From contig JAZDES010000211.1 of assembly GCA_043808585.1 (NCBI GenBank), forward strand, positions 1 to 16,770: a stretch of DNA of 16,770 nucleotides. Reading direction: 5' to 3'. The stretch is from CAYVMN01 sp043808585. Its GTDB lineage: Bacteria > Desulfobacterota > DSM-4660 > Desulfatiglandales > Desulfatiglandaceae. A model generated the notes under the pieces. The model saw nothing but the letters and a program-made list of their open reading frames with translations, searched no databases and was not told where the DNA came from. Shown here in pieces: positions 7,379-16,413 of the stretch. The position numbers were made by a program, and so were the translations under genes. Positions within the stretch are counted from its first letter, which is position 1. Each line of letters opens with the position of its first letter.

Positions 7379-8290
7379 ATGGATACTCATATCAGCAGCC
7401 AAATCCTTGAGAAAGTACGGCAGGTGGAAATCAAGACGAACCGCCTGGTGGATGATACGCTCTCCGGCCATTACCATTCTGTCTTCAAAGGCTCCGGCAT
7501 GGACTTTGAAGAGGTACGGGAATATGTGCCCGGTGATGACGTAAGGACTATTGACTGGAATGTTACCGCACGTACGGGGCGAACCTTTGTAAAGAAGTTC
7601 ACCGAGGAACGTGAACTGACGATCATGCTCATCATCGACGTGAGTGCCTCGGGCGAGTTTGGCTCCTCGGCCCAGAGCAAGCGGGAGATGATGGCAGAAC
7701 TTGGGAGCGTCCTGGCCTTTTCCGCGGTTCGCAATAACGACAAGGTGGGGTTGATCCTCTTCACAGACGATGCTGAACTCTACATACCTCCTGGAAAAGG
7801 CAGGTCCCATATCCTGCGGGTGATCCGTGAAATCCTCTTTTTCCAGCCCATAGGCAAAAATACTGATCTTGTGGCGGCCCTGGATTTCACAAATCAGGTG
7901 ATCCGGCGAAGGGCAGTGACATTTCTTATCTCCGACTTCTGCCTCCCCGGAGACTTCAGCACCTCACTCGATGGGCTTCGGCCTAAGCTGCAGATAACAA
8001 ACCGGCACCATGACCTGGTAGCAGTTTCCGTCAATGATCCGAGAGAGCGGGAACTTCCGGATATCGGGCTACTCACGGTTGAGGATTCAGAGACCGGTGA
8101 GCAGGTTGAGTTGAATACAACCCGCGCTGATATCCGGAACGGCTTTTCAGAATTGGCCAATCAACGCCGCGAAGAATTGAGGAGGGCAATCTTTGCCTCA
8201 GGCGTGGATTTTCTGGAGCTTTCAACGGACAGACCTTACCTGCCCGTACTGCTCAATTTCTTCCGTTCGCGGGAAAGGAGGAGACATTGA
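7379..8290 (+). CDS. DUF58 protein with vWA-like domain
   Basis: A 303-residue soluble protein, probably cytoplasmic, the usual companion of MoxR. The DUF58 signature YVPGDDVRTIDW is at 49-60. The domain is vWA-like: DVSAS (87-91) gives a complete DxSxS metal-binding (MIDAS) motif, and NTDL (161-164) and ISDF (184-187) occupy the positions of the remaining MIDAS loops. There is no signal peptide or membrane helix, unlike many DUF58 proteins that carry two N-terminal helices. AGAGGAAG lies upstream of the ATG. Its stop codon overlaps the next start as TGATG. It probably bridges the MoxR ATPase to the membrane-bound Bat proteins; this is inferred from conserved gene order. Confidence 0.92.
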   Translation: MDTHISSQILEKVRQVEIKTNRLVDDTLSGHYHSVFKGSGMDFEEVREYVPGDDVRTIDWNVTARTGRTFVKKFTEERELTIMLIIDVSASGEFGSSAQSKREMMAELGSVLAFSAVRNNDKVGLILFTDDAELYIPPGKGRSHILRVIREILFFQPIGKNTDLVAALDFTNQVIRRRAVTFLISDFCLPGDFSTSLDGLRPKLQITNRHHDLVAVSVNDPRERELPDIGLLTVEDSETGEQVELNTTRADIRNGFSELANQRREELRRAIFASGVDFLELSTDRPYLPVLLNFFRSRERRRH

Positions 8291-9159
8291 TGAAACATCT
8301 AATCAGGATTGCCATAGTAGTCACGGCAGGGCTCACCATTTTTCTTGGGGGGGATGCGGTCCAGGTCTCACAGGGTAATGCAGCACCCTCCCCCCAGTTG
8401 TTGCAAAATCAAAAGACCGCAGCTCCGGGGGCGCCTTCGGTTGTCCAGGTATCACCACCTGCACAGTCTGGAACCATGCCCCAAGCGAAGATCGGGGAAG
8501 ATATCCGGGATATAAGGGGTCCTATCAGCATACCTTACCCATGGTTGTGGGCCGTCTATGCCGGCGGAGGCTCTCTTCTCCTGTTGATTGTATGGGCTGT
8601 ATGGCGATTGATTTCTAAAGGCAGACCATTCAGGGTAAAAAGCCCCCACGAGATCGCATTTGAGCGGTTGGAGAAGGCCAGGGCCCTGATGCGTCCTGAT
8701 AAGGCAGAGGAGTTTTCTGTGGCCGTTTCAGATGCGATCAGGACCTATATCGAGAAACGCTTTGATTTGGGAGTGACCCACCACACCACAGAGGAGTTCA
8801 TGCGTCATATTGGCTCAAATAGACCGGTAACTTTGAGTGAGTACGGTACAGTGCTTGAAGACTTTTTGGGCCACTGTGATCTGGCAAAATTCGCTCGGTA
8901 CATCCTTTCTGTGGATCAGATGCAGGCCATGCACCAGAGCGCATGGCAATTCGTTGAGAAAACCATACCTCGTCCGGAGGATGAGACCAGTGAAAACGAG
9001 TCATCGGTCAGTGGCGAAGAACCTTTTGCAGCACAGTATCCGAAGGGTCGATCGATACTTCCGAGAATCTGGGCCTGGGGCCACAGACTGATTCCAAAGA
9101 AAACCATAATACCTGTCGGCATTAACGAGGCCACCCTGGTGGCAGGAGGTAGATCATGA
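8290..9159 (+). CDS. DUF4381-like membrane protein of the bat operon
   Basis: A 289-residue membrane protein. An N-terminal hydrophobic signal or anchor (about 5-22) is followed by a Pro/Gln/Ala-rich periplasmic stretch, the block IRGPISIPYPW (75-85), one membrane helix (about 86-107), then a basic turn and a cytoplasmic helical domain (FERLEKARALM near 124-134; FSVAVSDAIRTYIEKRF at 142-158). This layout and operon position match DUF4381-type proteins found between DUF58 and the first vWA gene in bat clusters. The ATG at 8290 is chosen over the TTG at 8287 because AAGGAGGAG is eight bases upstream and it shares its A with the preceding stop. The last 50 residues beyond the domain look poorly conserved. 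Function is unknown; a membrane adaptor is likely. Confidence 0.8.
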   Translation: MKHLIRIAIVVTAGLTIFLGGDAVQVSQGNAAPSPQLLQNQKTAAPGAPSVVQVSPPAQSGTMPQAKIGEDIRDIRGPISIPYPWLWAVYAGGGSLLLLIVWAVWRLISKGRPFRVKSPHEIAFERLEKARALMRPDKAEEFSVAVSDAIRTYIEKRFDLGVTHHTTEEFMRHIGSNRPVTLSEYGTVLEDFLGHCDLAKFARYILSVDQMQAMHQSAWQFVEKTIPRPEDETSENESSVSGEEPFAAQYPKGRSILPRIWAWGHRLIPKKTIIPVGINEATLVAGGRS

Positions 9160-10154
9160 TTCATTTCAATCATCCTGAACTATTATGGCTACTGGCCCTG
9201 GTGCCTCTCCTGGCCTTTCTGCGGGGAAGAAGGGGCCTGGCATGCGCTGTGCGCTATTCTACGATCCAGAATGCCAAGGCCCTGGCCGGGGCGCGCAGGT
9301 CAAGGGCCGGAAAGTGGCTGGGTACCCTGCGCTCCATGGCCCTGGGGTTCTTGATTCTTGCCCTGGCACAGCCTCAGATTGTCCACGGCACCACTGAGGT
9401 GGAGGCGAGCGGGATCGACATCCTCCTTGCAGTGGATGTCTCAGGTTCTATGGAGGCCCTTGATTTTAGGATCAAAGGCCAGCCGGCAAGCCGTATAGAC
9501 GTGGTCAAGAAGGTGGTGGCGAGATTCATCGACGAACGACCAAACGATCGCATTGGTTTGATCGCGTTTGCAGCACAGCCATATCTCGTCAGCCCATTGA
9601 CACTTGATCATCACTGGCTGCAGCAGAGACTGGAAACAATTAACACGGGCATGCTGGAAGATGGCACGGCAATTGGTTCGGCCGTTGCCTCCGGGGTCAA
9701 CCGGCTGAGGGACCAGAAGGTCAAATCCAAGATAGTTATACTGTTGACTGACGGCATGAACAATGCCGGCAAAATCTCGCCCCTAACGGCTGCTGAGGCT
9801 GCCGAGGCATTGGGGATCAAGGTTTACACCATCGGTGCAGGTTCACGGGGAGAAGTTCCAGTGCCAGCCACCGACAGTTTTGGGAACCGAAAAATGGTCA
9901 TGGCCAGGGTCGACATTGATGAAGGTACCTTGGAAAAAGTCGCCCGCATGACAGGGGCGCATTATTACCGGGCCACGGACGCCGATTCCCTTGCGAAGAT
10001 CTACGATGAGATCAACAAGCTGGAGAAGACCACGCAGAAAATGAAGAGGTTCGAACATCGCAGCGAGATGTTTTCCTGGCTCGTGATTCCGGCGCTCCTT
10101 TTCCTGGGGATAGAGCTGACCCTGGCCCATACACGTTTCCGTCGTCTACCGTGA
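9156..10154 (+). CDS. batA: BatA-like membrane vWA protein
   Basis: A 332-residue inner-membrane protein with a von Willebrand A domain. The N-terminal block NHPELLWLLALVPLLAFL is typical of BatA/BatB. Helices lie at about 8-23, 58-73 and 305-323. The loop between the first two is rich in Arg/Lys and the C-terminal tail is RFRRLP, so the positive-inside rule places the vWA domain in the periplasm. The MIDAS is complete: DVSGS (94-98), Thr171 in DGTAIG, and Asp199 in LLTDG. It overlaps the previous gene as ATGA, with GGAGGT upstream. In Bacteroides and Leptospira, Bat proteins were linked to aerotolerance or oxidative stress, though the mechanism is unsettled. It probably pairs with the BatB part of the next gene. 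Confidence 0.93.
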   Translation: MIHFNHPELLWLLALVPLLAFLRGRRGLACAVRYSTIQNAKALAGARRSRAGKWLGTLRSMALGFLILALAQPQIVHGTTEVEASGIDILLAVDVSGSMEALDFRIKGQPASRIDVVKKVVARFIDERPNDRIGLIAFAAQPYLVSPLTLDHHWLQQRLETINTGMLEDGTAIGSAVASGVNRLRDQKVKSKIVILLTDGMNNAGKISPLTAAEAAEALGIKVYTIGAGSRGEVPVPATDSFGNRKMVMARVDIDEGTLEKVARMTGAHYYRATDADSLAKIYDEINKLEKTTQKMKRFEHRSEMFSWLVIPALLFLGIELTLAHTRFRRLP

Positions 10155-10245
10155 AGCGCCTGTTGCCGGTCGTCGGTTATCCGTTGAAAAAGGCTTTTTG
10201 GCATGGATTGTTTGACTCATCCAGGAGAAAAGAAAGGACAAGAAA

Positions 10246-12204
10246 ATGCAATTCGCACACCCAATATGGCTAGCTGTCGGGCTGATCAGTTGCATCACCC
10301 TGGTCTATGGATTCTACCAGTTCCAGAAGAGAAGCGGCAGGGCATTGGAAAGATTCGCTGCAGGTCACTTGGTGGAGAAATTGACTCAGAGTGTCTCCCC
10401 TGGCCGTAGGATGATAAAACGTATCTTACTCATCATGGCACTTGCCTCCATCTTCTTGGCCCTCGCCCGGCCCCAGGCGGGATTCCGCTGGGAAGAAGTC
10501 AAACGCAAGGGCATTGATATCCTTCTGGCAGTGGATACGTCTAAAAGCATGCTGGCGAACGACGTAAAGCCCAACCGGCTTGAGCGAAGCAAGATGGGAA
10601 TCATGGACTTCGTGTCAAGGCTTGAAGGGGATAGGGTGGGCCTCATCCCCTTTGCCGGGACTGCCTTCCTCATGTGCCCCCTCACGTTGGACTATGATGC
10701 CTTCAAGCGGTCCCTCATGGCCCTTGACACCGGAATCATCCCTGAAGTTGGAACCGACCTGGCAGCAGCCATCAGTGAGGCCGAATTTGCCTTTTCGGAC
10801 AGGGCAAACCACAGGATACTGGTTCTCGTAACTGATGGTGAAGACCTGGAGGGAGGGGCCCTGAGCGCTGCAAAAGAGGCCGCCGCCAAGAACATGACCA
10901 TCTACACCGTCGGCGTAGGCACACCAGCCGGGGAATTGATCCCTCTGGACCATGAAGGAAAGGGGGGGGCCTTTCTCAAAGACGACAAGGGCCAGATGGT
11001 CAAGTCGCGTCTGGACGAGAAGATGCTCCGGCAGATTGCCGAGACAACTGGAGGTTTGTATGAACCTCTAGGCCGTCAGGCCGAGGGGCTGGAGGCCATC
11101 TACCGACAAAGGCTTAGCCTGGTGCCCAAACAAGAACTTGCGGAAAGGATGCGCAAGGTGCCCATCGATCGGTTTGAGTGGCCGCTCCTCTTTGCCCTCC
11201 TCTTGCTGGTTGTTGAATTCGCCATGAGTGACAGAAAACCATCACGAAGAACCATTCCTGTTATAAAGACAGCCAACCGCCGCCCTGTTACGCGGGGAAG
11301 AGCAGCCCTGGCCTCCCTTGCCGCCCTTCTTATACTGGCCTTTTGGGTCCAACCCCGGGAGGCCGGTGCATCGCCTCAGGGCGGAGAGAAGGCATACAAG
11401 AAAGGAGACTACGCCCTGGCTACCAAAGAGTATAGGGCCGCTGCGGATAAAAGCCCTGAAGACAGGCAATTGCAGTTCAACCTTGGCGCGGCTGCCTATA
11501 AGAACAAGGACTTTAAGGAGGCCTCCAGCGCCTTCAAGAAGGTATTGGAGAGTTCCGACCTCTCTTTGCAGAATCTGGCCTATTACAATTTAGCAAACAC
11601 CCTATACCGTCAGGGACAGGGGACGGACAAAACAGACCCAAATACCACTATCAGGCAATGGGAAGGGGCGATAGAGGCTTACGGTGGAGCCCTTAAGCTC
11701 AGTCCGGAAGACGAAGACGCCCGATTTAATCAGGAGTTTGTAAAAAAGAAGCTGGAGGAGCTCAAGAAAAAGCAAAAGCAGCATAACAATAAGAAAGAAC
11801 AAGACAAGAAGCATAGCAACGGAAAAGGTAACGAAAAAGACCAGAAAAACGATCAGAACAAAGATAAGGGTAAAAGCGAAAACCAGGACAATAAACAAGC
11901 CAAGAATCAGGACGAAAAAGGCGATAAGAACAATAAACCTTCGGGCTCACAGGATAAGGCCCCATCAAAGAACTCAAAAAATCAGGACAAACCTGGCAAG
12001 GGGCAGGATAGCCCCCAGCAAGAGCGAAATATGGGCCAAAAGCAGGAACAGGATAAAAAAAGCTCCAAACCGGGGCAAATGAGCAAGGAAGAAGCGAAAG
12101 ACCTTCTCGATTCCCTCAAAGGCGATGAGAGGGCCATGCCCATTTTCGCCAAGAATAATACCCAGGGGAAGAAAAAAGATGAGAGGAAAAGGAGGGACTG
12201 GTGA
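10246..12204 (+). CDS. batB: BatB-BatC fusion: membrane vWA domain plus periplasmic TPR protein
   Basis: A 652-residue protein that joins two usually separate genes. The BatB half has helices at about 6-24, 57-74 and 309-326, with a vWA domain between the last two and a complete MIDAS: DTSKS (97-101), Thr170 in VGTD, Asp197 in VTDGED. A basic linker (329-352) leads to a fourth helix (353-369), which returns the chain to the periplasm. The BatC half then has TPR-type helices (about 378-490), an extremely Lys/Asn/Gln/Asp-rich low-complexity stretch (500-612), and a family-typical tail, SKEEAKDLLDSLKGDE (613-628), ending KRRDW. The ATG has AAAGGAC upstream. A 91-base gap separates it from batA with no clear promoter. 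The fusion implies a 1:1 ratio of the two activities. Confidence 0.92.
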   Translation: MQFAHPIWLAVGLISCITLVYGFYQFQKRSGRALERFAAGHLVEKLTQSVSPGRRMIKRILLIMALASIFLALARPQAGFRWEEVKRKGIDILLAVDTSKSMLANDVKPNRLERSKMGIMDFVSRLEGDRVGLIPFAGTAFLMCPLTLDYDAFKRSLMALDTGIIPEVGTDLAAAISEAEFAFSDRANHRILVLVTDGEDLEGGALSAAKEAAAKNMTIYTVGVGTPAGELIPLDHEGKGGAFLKDDKGQMVKSRLDEKMLRQIAETTGGLYEPLGRQAEGLEAIYRQRLSLVPKQELAERMRKVPIDRFEWPLLFALLLLVVEFAMSDRKPSRRTIPVIKTANRRPVTRGRAALASLAALLILAFWVQPREAGASPQGGEKAYKKGDYALATKEYRAAADKSPEDRQLQFNLGAAAYKNKDFKEASSAFKKVLESSDLSLQNLAYYNLANTLYRQGQGTDKTDPNTTIRQWEGAIEAYGGALKLSPEDEDARFNQEFVKKKLEELKKKQKQHNNKKEQDKKHSNGKGNEKDQKNDQNKDKGKSENQDNKQAKNQDEKGDKNNKPSGSQDKAPSKNSKNQDKPGKGQDSPQQERNMGQKQEQDKKSSKPGQMSKEEAKDLLDSLKGDERAMPIFAKNNTQGKKKDERKRRDW

Positions 12205-14075
12205 TGTCGATCAAAGGAATAATAATATCTGGGATAGCATTCCTGTGCCTAGTGGGAGCTCTGACCCTTTTCCCAGGGGGCGCCCAGGGGAAGAGCGGCT
12301 CAGGCCACATAACTGCCACCCTGGAACCGAGTCAGATTCTCCAGGGGGGCTCTGCAGTCCTGTCCGTGTCTCTCTCAGGGGCACAGACAGGACAGCCAAA
12401 TATCCCACGAGTCAACGGACTCAGGTTCATTCCGGCCGGGCAGAGCAGTCAGTATCAGTCTCTCAACGGGAGGGTATCGTCGTCCGTTTCCTATCTCTAC
12501 AGGGTGGAGGCCGATCATTCGGGTGACTTCACGATCCCGCCGGTTGAGGCAATGATAAACGGAGACATTAAAAGTACGCAACCGCTCTCCCTTCGGGTAC
12601 TAAAGACACTGCCCCCACCCAGTTCTGGGTCTTCGAGGAACGTTGCCCCCCTCAGTGAGGAAGAAGCGGACCGGATCGTGTTTCTTCGGGTCATACCGGC
12701 AAAGGACCGGTTATATGTGGGAGAAATGGCGCCTGTTGAAATCAAGGCATTTTTTCGGGAGGGTCTTCAGGCAACCTTAAATACACTACCCCGAATTGAC
12801 GGTGATGCCTTCGCCTGGCAGTCATTGAATAAGGAGCCTCAACAGACCAGAGAGGTCATTGACGGACGCGTCTTCCATGTGCTGACATGGTATACGGCCA
12901 TGTCGGGTGTCAAAGAGGGAGAGTATCCCCTGAGTGTCCAATTGGATGCCACCGTTTTTGTCCCCCATGCCTCCCGCCGGATTCCTTCCCCATTTGGCAG
13001 GAGCCTATTCGACGATGACTTCTTTAACAGTTTCTTCACGCGCCACCAGGAAAGGCAGATAAAAACAGAAGCCCCTCCCCAGAAGATGCGAGTTTTACCC
13101 CTACCCCAACTGGGGAGGCCCGAGGATTTCAACGGGGCCGTTGGCCGGTTCGAACTGGACGCCACCGCCAGTCCGAAACAGTCCATGGTAGGGGATCCCA
13201 TCAAATTGAATATAACTGTGAAGGGATCTGGAAATTTTGACCGGGTACTATGCCCGGAGCTCAGTTCGGATGAGGGATGGAAGACCTACTCACCCAGTGC
13301 TGCATTCGAGCCCTCCGACAGCTCCGGCTACAACGGAAAAAAGGTATTTGAGCAGGCCGTAATCCCCCTAGATGAATCCCTTTGCAAGATCCCGCCGGTG
13401 GTCTTCTGTTATTTCGATACCCAGGCCGAGAATTATGTCAGATTGTCAACGAAACCCATCCCAGTGAAGATAGCCAGTGCCGAGGCCAGGACTCAGAGTG
13501 CGTCTCAGAAACCGAGCGGTTCACCCGTGAGGGCATCTCTTACGGGATCAGTAGATGCCTCGCCAAAAGGCGTTCAGACCGCTCATGTGGCGCCGATCCA
13601 CATTACCCTGGGAACTGTGGTGGGCAGTCTGCGCCCCACGATCGAGAATCCCTGGTTTTTGGGTGCACAGGGAATACCGCTGAGTGCCCTCTTTACGGGG
13701 CTATTCTTGAGTCGCCGGCGCAGAAGATTGACCCATGACCCTGAATCGGCGAGAAGGAAACAGGTGAAGCAAAGCGTCAGCAGATCCGTCAAGGAAATGG
13801 ACCAGGCCATTGCTGGGCACGATGTTGAAGGGTTTTTTCGGGCATGCCGCTCTGCCTCACAAGAGCGTCTGGGCGAGATATGGGCCCTGCCGCCTGAAGG
13901 CATTACCCTTGCCGAGGTGAAAGAGCTCCTTCCTGAGAGTGCCGCTGGCATCAGGCAAGTATTTGAGACAGCGGATGCAGTTGCTTACTCAGGCCAGACC
14001 TTTACCCAGGAAGAGTTGAGGCGATGCAAAGAGGTGGTAATAAAAGAATTGAAGAATCTGGAGGGAAAACGATGA
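12204..14075 (+). CDS. batD: BatD-like periplasmic/membrane protein
   Basis: A 623-residue protein with a signal peptide (about 1-29), a large periplasmic region of Ig-like beta domains (about 33-430), a Ser/Pro-rich spacer, one membrane helix (about 484-503) closed by RRRRR, and a cytoplasmic helical tail (about 515-620). The segment ITVKGSGNFDRVLCPEL (336-352) carries the GSGN motif typical of BatD oxygen-tolerance proteins. SLFDDDFFNSFF (267-278) is also characteristic of the family. The ATG at 12204 shares its A with the batB stop and has AAAGGAGGG upstream; a GTG one codon earlier is less likely. Known BatD proteins accompany BatA/B/C but have no assigned activity. A role as a periplasmic scaffold linking to cytoplasmic MoxR/DUF58 through its tail is inferred. 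Confidence 0.9.
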   Translation: MSIKGIIISGIAFLCLVGALTLFPGGAQGKSGSGHITATLEPSQILQGGSAVLSVSLSGAQTGQPNIPRVNGLRFIPAGQSSQYQSLNGRVSSSVSYLYRVEADHSGDFTIPPVEAMINGDIKSTQPLSLRVLKTLPPPSSGSSRNVAPLSEEEADRIVFLRVIPAKDRLYVGEMAPVEIKAFFREGLQATLNTLPRIDGDAFAWQSLNKEPQQTREVIDGRVFHVLTWYTAMSGVKEGEYPLSVQLDATVFVPHASRRIPSPFGRSLFDDDFFNSFFTRHQERQIKTEAPPQKMRVLPLPQLGRPEDFNGAVGRFELDATASPKQSMVGDPIKLNITVKGSGNFDRVLCPELSSDEGWKTYSPSAAFEPSDSSGYNGKKVFEQAVIPLDESLCKIPPVVFCYFDTQAENYVRLSTKPIPVKIASAEARTQSASQKPSGSPVRASLTGSVDASPKGVQTAHVAPIHITLGTVVGSLRPTIENPWFLGAQGIPLSALFTGLFLSRRRRRLTHDPESARRKQVKQSVSRSVKEMDQAIAGHDVEGFFRACRSASQERLGEIWALPPEGITLAEVKELLPESAAGIRQVFETADAVAYSGQTFTQEELRRCKEVVIKELKNLEGKR

Positions 14076-14890
14076 ACGTATTCATGAGAGCCGCAGGACA
14101 TAGGAGGTTTAAGTATCTCCTTTTTTCGGGGACCTTATTAGCCCTACTTGTATGCATGTTCCCTTCGAGCGCAAAGACAGCTGATGTTGAAGACCTCTTT
14201 TCCCAGGGCAATCGGGCATACGCCGAGGGCAGCTACGATGAAGCCCTTGGCTATTACCAGGCCCTGATGAAGAAGGAAGGGTTCTCTGCCTCCCTTCTCT
14301 ATAACATGGCCAATGCATATTACCAGAAAAAGGAGGTGGGCCAGGCCATCTTGAACTATCAACGGGCCCTCTACCTGGAGCCTGGGAATCCTGATATTCA
14401 GGCCAACCTGCGCCTGGCCAAGAAGGATTTCGGATTGGGCCCTGAACCCCCATCGGGGTGGCAGAGATACCTCAACATCTTGAACCTCAACCAATGGACA
14501 TGGCTCGCAAGCATTGCAACAGGAGTATTTTGCTTTATCTTCCTCTTTAGAGGGATAGCGCCCAAGATCCTTCCTCGCAGATTGTCGAGGGGTATCGTTG
14601 CTGGCTTCCTTGTACTCGCCGGGGTGAGTTGTGCGGGCGTGATTCACCAGTACCTGGACATGGACCGCGGAGTGATAATCGGGCACAACCCTCGCCTGCT
14701 TGTCTCTCCCTTTGATTCGGCATCGAGCTCTGCACAGCTGAGAGATGGAGAGATAGTCAGAATAACAAAGGCTTACGAGGACTTCGTCCTCGTCAAATGC
14801 CCGGAGGGCAAGTCGGGATGGATTGTAAGAGAGGCAGTGGAACCTGTCATCCCTCTGAAACAACCCCTGATTTTCGGGCCTCGGGCCTGA
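14072..14890 (+). CDS. batE: BatE-like TPR and SH3-domain membrane protein
   Basis: A 272-residue protein from the ATG at 14072, which overlaps the batD stop as ATGA and has GGAGGG upstream. An in-frame ATG at 14024 lies inside batD and is not needed. There is a signal peptide or anchor (about 14-36), two to three TPR helical pairs (about 38-117; DLFSQGNRAYAEGSYDEAL and LLYNMANAYYQKKEVGQAI), two membrane helices (143-159 and 174-193) with a basic cytoplasmic turn, and a C-terminal bacterial SH3 domain (about 200-260; VSPFDSASSSAQLRDGEIV, SGWIVREAVEPV). By topology both the TPR and SH3 parts face the periplasm. BatE proteins commonly close bat operons; a peptidoglycan- or partner-binding role for the SH3 domain is inferred. 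Confidence 0.9.
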   Translation: MNVFMRAAGHRRFKYLLFSGTLLALLVCMFPSSAKTADVEDLFSQGNRAYAEGSYDEALGYYQALMKKEGFSASLLYNMANAYYQKKEVGQAILNYQRALYLEPGNPDIQANLRLAKKDFGLGPEPPSGWQRYLNILNLNQWTWLASIATGVFCFIFLFRGIAPKILPRRLSRGIVAGFLVLAGVSCAGVIHQYLDMDRGVIIGHNPRLLVSPFDSASSSAQLRDGEIVRITKAYEDFVLVKCPEGKSGWIVREAVEPVIPLKQPLIFGPRA

Positions 14891-14929
14891 AGTTGATTTA
14901 ACTTTGATATTTCAGAAAGGAGAAAGGAT

Positions 14930-16399
14930 ATGCAATCAAACAAGATCTTCAAGTTTTTTTCAACCAAAAAGGCGGCGATGATAATTATATTTCTGGTGGC
15001 CGGGTTCGTGGCTTTTTCAGGTACATACTCGGTTCCCAATACCCAGGCAACATCAAAAGACGTGCAGGGAGTTCCGGACAGTTTCACCAAACTGGCTGAA
15101 ATGAGCAGTCCTGCGGTGGTGAATATCCGGGCAGAGAAGACCCAAAAAATCGAAGGCCATGCATACCGGGATTTTGGGCAGGGCCAGCCCTTTGATAAAC
15201 GAAGCCCGTTTCACGACTTTTTTGAAAAATTCTTTGGAGGGCAACAACCGCCACAAGAATTTAAGCAACAAGGGGTCGGATCTGGCTTCATTATTGACGG
15301 GGAAGGCCACATTGTAACCAACAACCATGTTGTTGAAGGAGCGGACAAGATAAAGGTCATCCTGAAGGACAAGAAGGAGTTTGATGCCAAGATCGTTGGG
15401 CTGGATCGAAATACCGATCTGGCACTCATAAAGATAACACCGGAAAACAACCTCCCCACCCTTCAGTTGGGAAATTCCGATGCCCTCAAGGTAGGTGAGT
15501 GGGTTGTGGCCATAGGGAATCCCTTTGGCCTGGAACATACAGTGACCGCAGGGATAATCAGTGCCAAGGGGCGTGTGATCGGCTCAGGGCCATATGATGA
15601 TTTCCTGCAGACCGATGCATCGATCAACCCCGGCAACAGCGGTGGACCGCTTATTGATATGCAGGGCAAGGTCATAGGGATAAACACTGCCATAATTGCC
15701 GGGGGCCAGGGTATTGGATTTGCGATCCCCATCAATCTGGCCAAAGGGATTATTGATCAACTTAAGACAAAGGGGGAGGTCACCCGAGGCTGGCTGGGTA
15801 TAGGGATCCAGGACCTGACCAAAGACCTGAGGGAATACCACGGAATAACGGATGGGGAAGGTGTCCTGGTCACACAGGTGTTCCCGGGCGACCCTGCCGA
15901 AAAGGGCGGGATAAAACCCAAAGACATCATCCTGGAGCTCAATGGCCACAAGGTCAAGAACAGCCGGGAGCTCAGCCGGATGATCGCTGAGTCCGGTGTT
16001 GGTAAGGAGATAAAGATCCTGATATTCCGCGACGGCAAGGAAATCACATTGGACATTAAACTCGCCAAGAGGGAAGACAAGCAGCTTGCCTCCGCCAGGG
16101 ATAAGATGGAGCGAAAATCCGAATTCGGGATCCACGTAGCGGAATTGACAGCCGAGATGGCACAGAGGTTCAATATTCCAGTCAAGGAAGGTGTTGTCGT
16201 GGTGGGCGTGGAACCGGAAGGCAAGGGCCAAAAGGCTGGCGTTATGGCCGGCGACTTGATCAAGGAGATCAATCACAAGGAGATTGATTCCCTGAAAGAT
16301 TACGAAGAGGAGCTCCAGAAGGTCAAGCCAGGAGAATCTGTCTCAATGTATATCTGGAGGATGAACAGAGGTTTTATGGTGATAAGGCTAACCAAGTAA
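14930..16399 (+). CDS. htrA: Do/DegQ-family periplasmic serine endoprotease
   Basis: A 489-residue HtrA/DegP-type protease and chaperone that degrades misfolded envelope proteins. An N-terminal hydrophobic segment (about 13-30) after KK is a signal peptide or membrane anchor. The protease domain has the full triad: His133 (TNNHVV), Asp163 (NTDLALIK) and Ser237 (GNSGGPL). A Gln/Phe-rich loop (about 83-114) precedes the GSGFII strand and corresponds to the LA loop region. Two PDZ domains follow (about 285-378 with GWLGIGIQ, and 397-487). The start has AAAGGAGAAAGG upstream. Only 39 bases separate it from batE with no terminator, so it is probably cotranscribed with the bat genes. That placement suggests work on the same envelope stress response. 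Confidence 0.96.
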   Translation: MQSNKIFKFFSTKKAAMIIIFLVAGFVAFSGTYSVPNTQATSKDVQGVPDSFTKLAEMSSPAVVNIRAEKTQKIEGHAYRDFGQGQPFDKRSPFHDFFEKFFGGQQPPQEFKQQGVGSGFIIDGEGHIVTNNHVVEGADKIKVILKDKKEFDAKIVGLDRNTDLALIKITPENNLPTLQLGNSDALKVGEWVVAIGNPFGLEHTVTAGIISAKGRVIGSGPYDDFLQTDASINPGNSGGPLIDMQGKVIGINTAIIAGGQGIGFAIPINLAKGIIDQLKTKGEVTRGWLGIGIQDLTKDLREYHGITDGEGVLVTQVFPGDPAEKGGIKPKDIILELNGHKVKNSRELSRMIAESGVGKEIKILIFRDGKEITLDIKLAKREDKQLASARDKMERKSEFGIHVAELTAEMAQRFNIPVKEGVVVVGVEPEGKGQKAGVMAGDLIKEINHKEIDSLKDYEEELQKVKPGESVSMYIWRMNRGFMVIRLTK

Positions 16400-16413
16400 G
16401 AAGAAAAAAGACA

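Noticed and set aside
10155..10245. Gap between batA and the batB-batC fusion as an internal promoter
   Set aside because: No pair of boxes with proper spacing was convincing; the only structure is a weak AAAAAG/CTTTTT hairpin. Readthrough from batA is simpler.
11602..11898. Hydrophobic 98-residue minus-strand frame rich in Leu/Phe/Val
   Set aside because: It is the reverse of the AAG/AAA/CAG-rich low-complexity coding stretch of the batB-batC fusion, which explains its composition.
14024..14071. Upstream ATG extending BatE by 16 residues
   Set aside because: It lies inside batD, would put polar charged residues ahead of the signal sequence, and the ATG at 14072 has both an ATGA overlap and a GGAGGG site.
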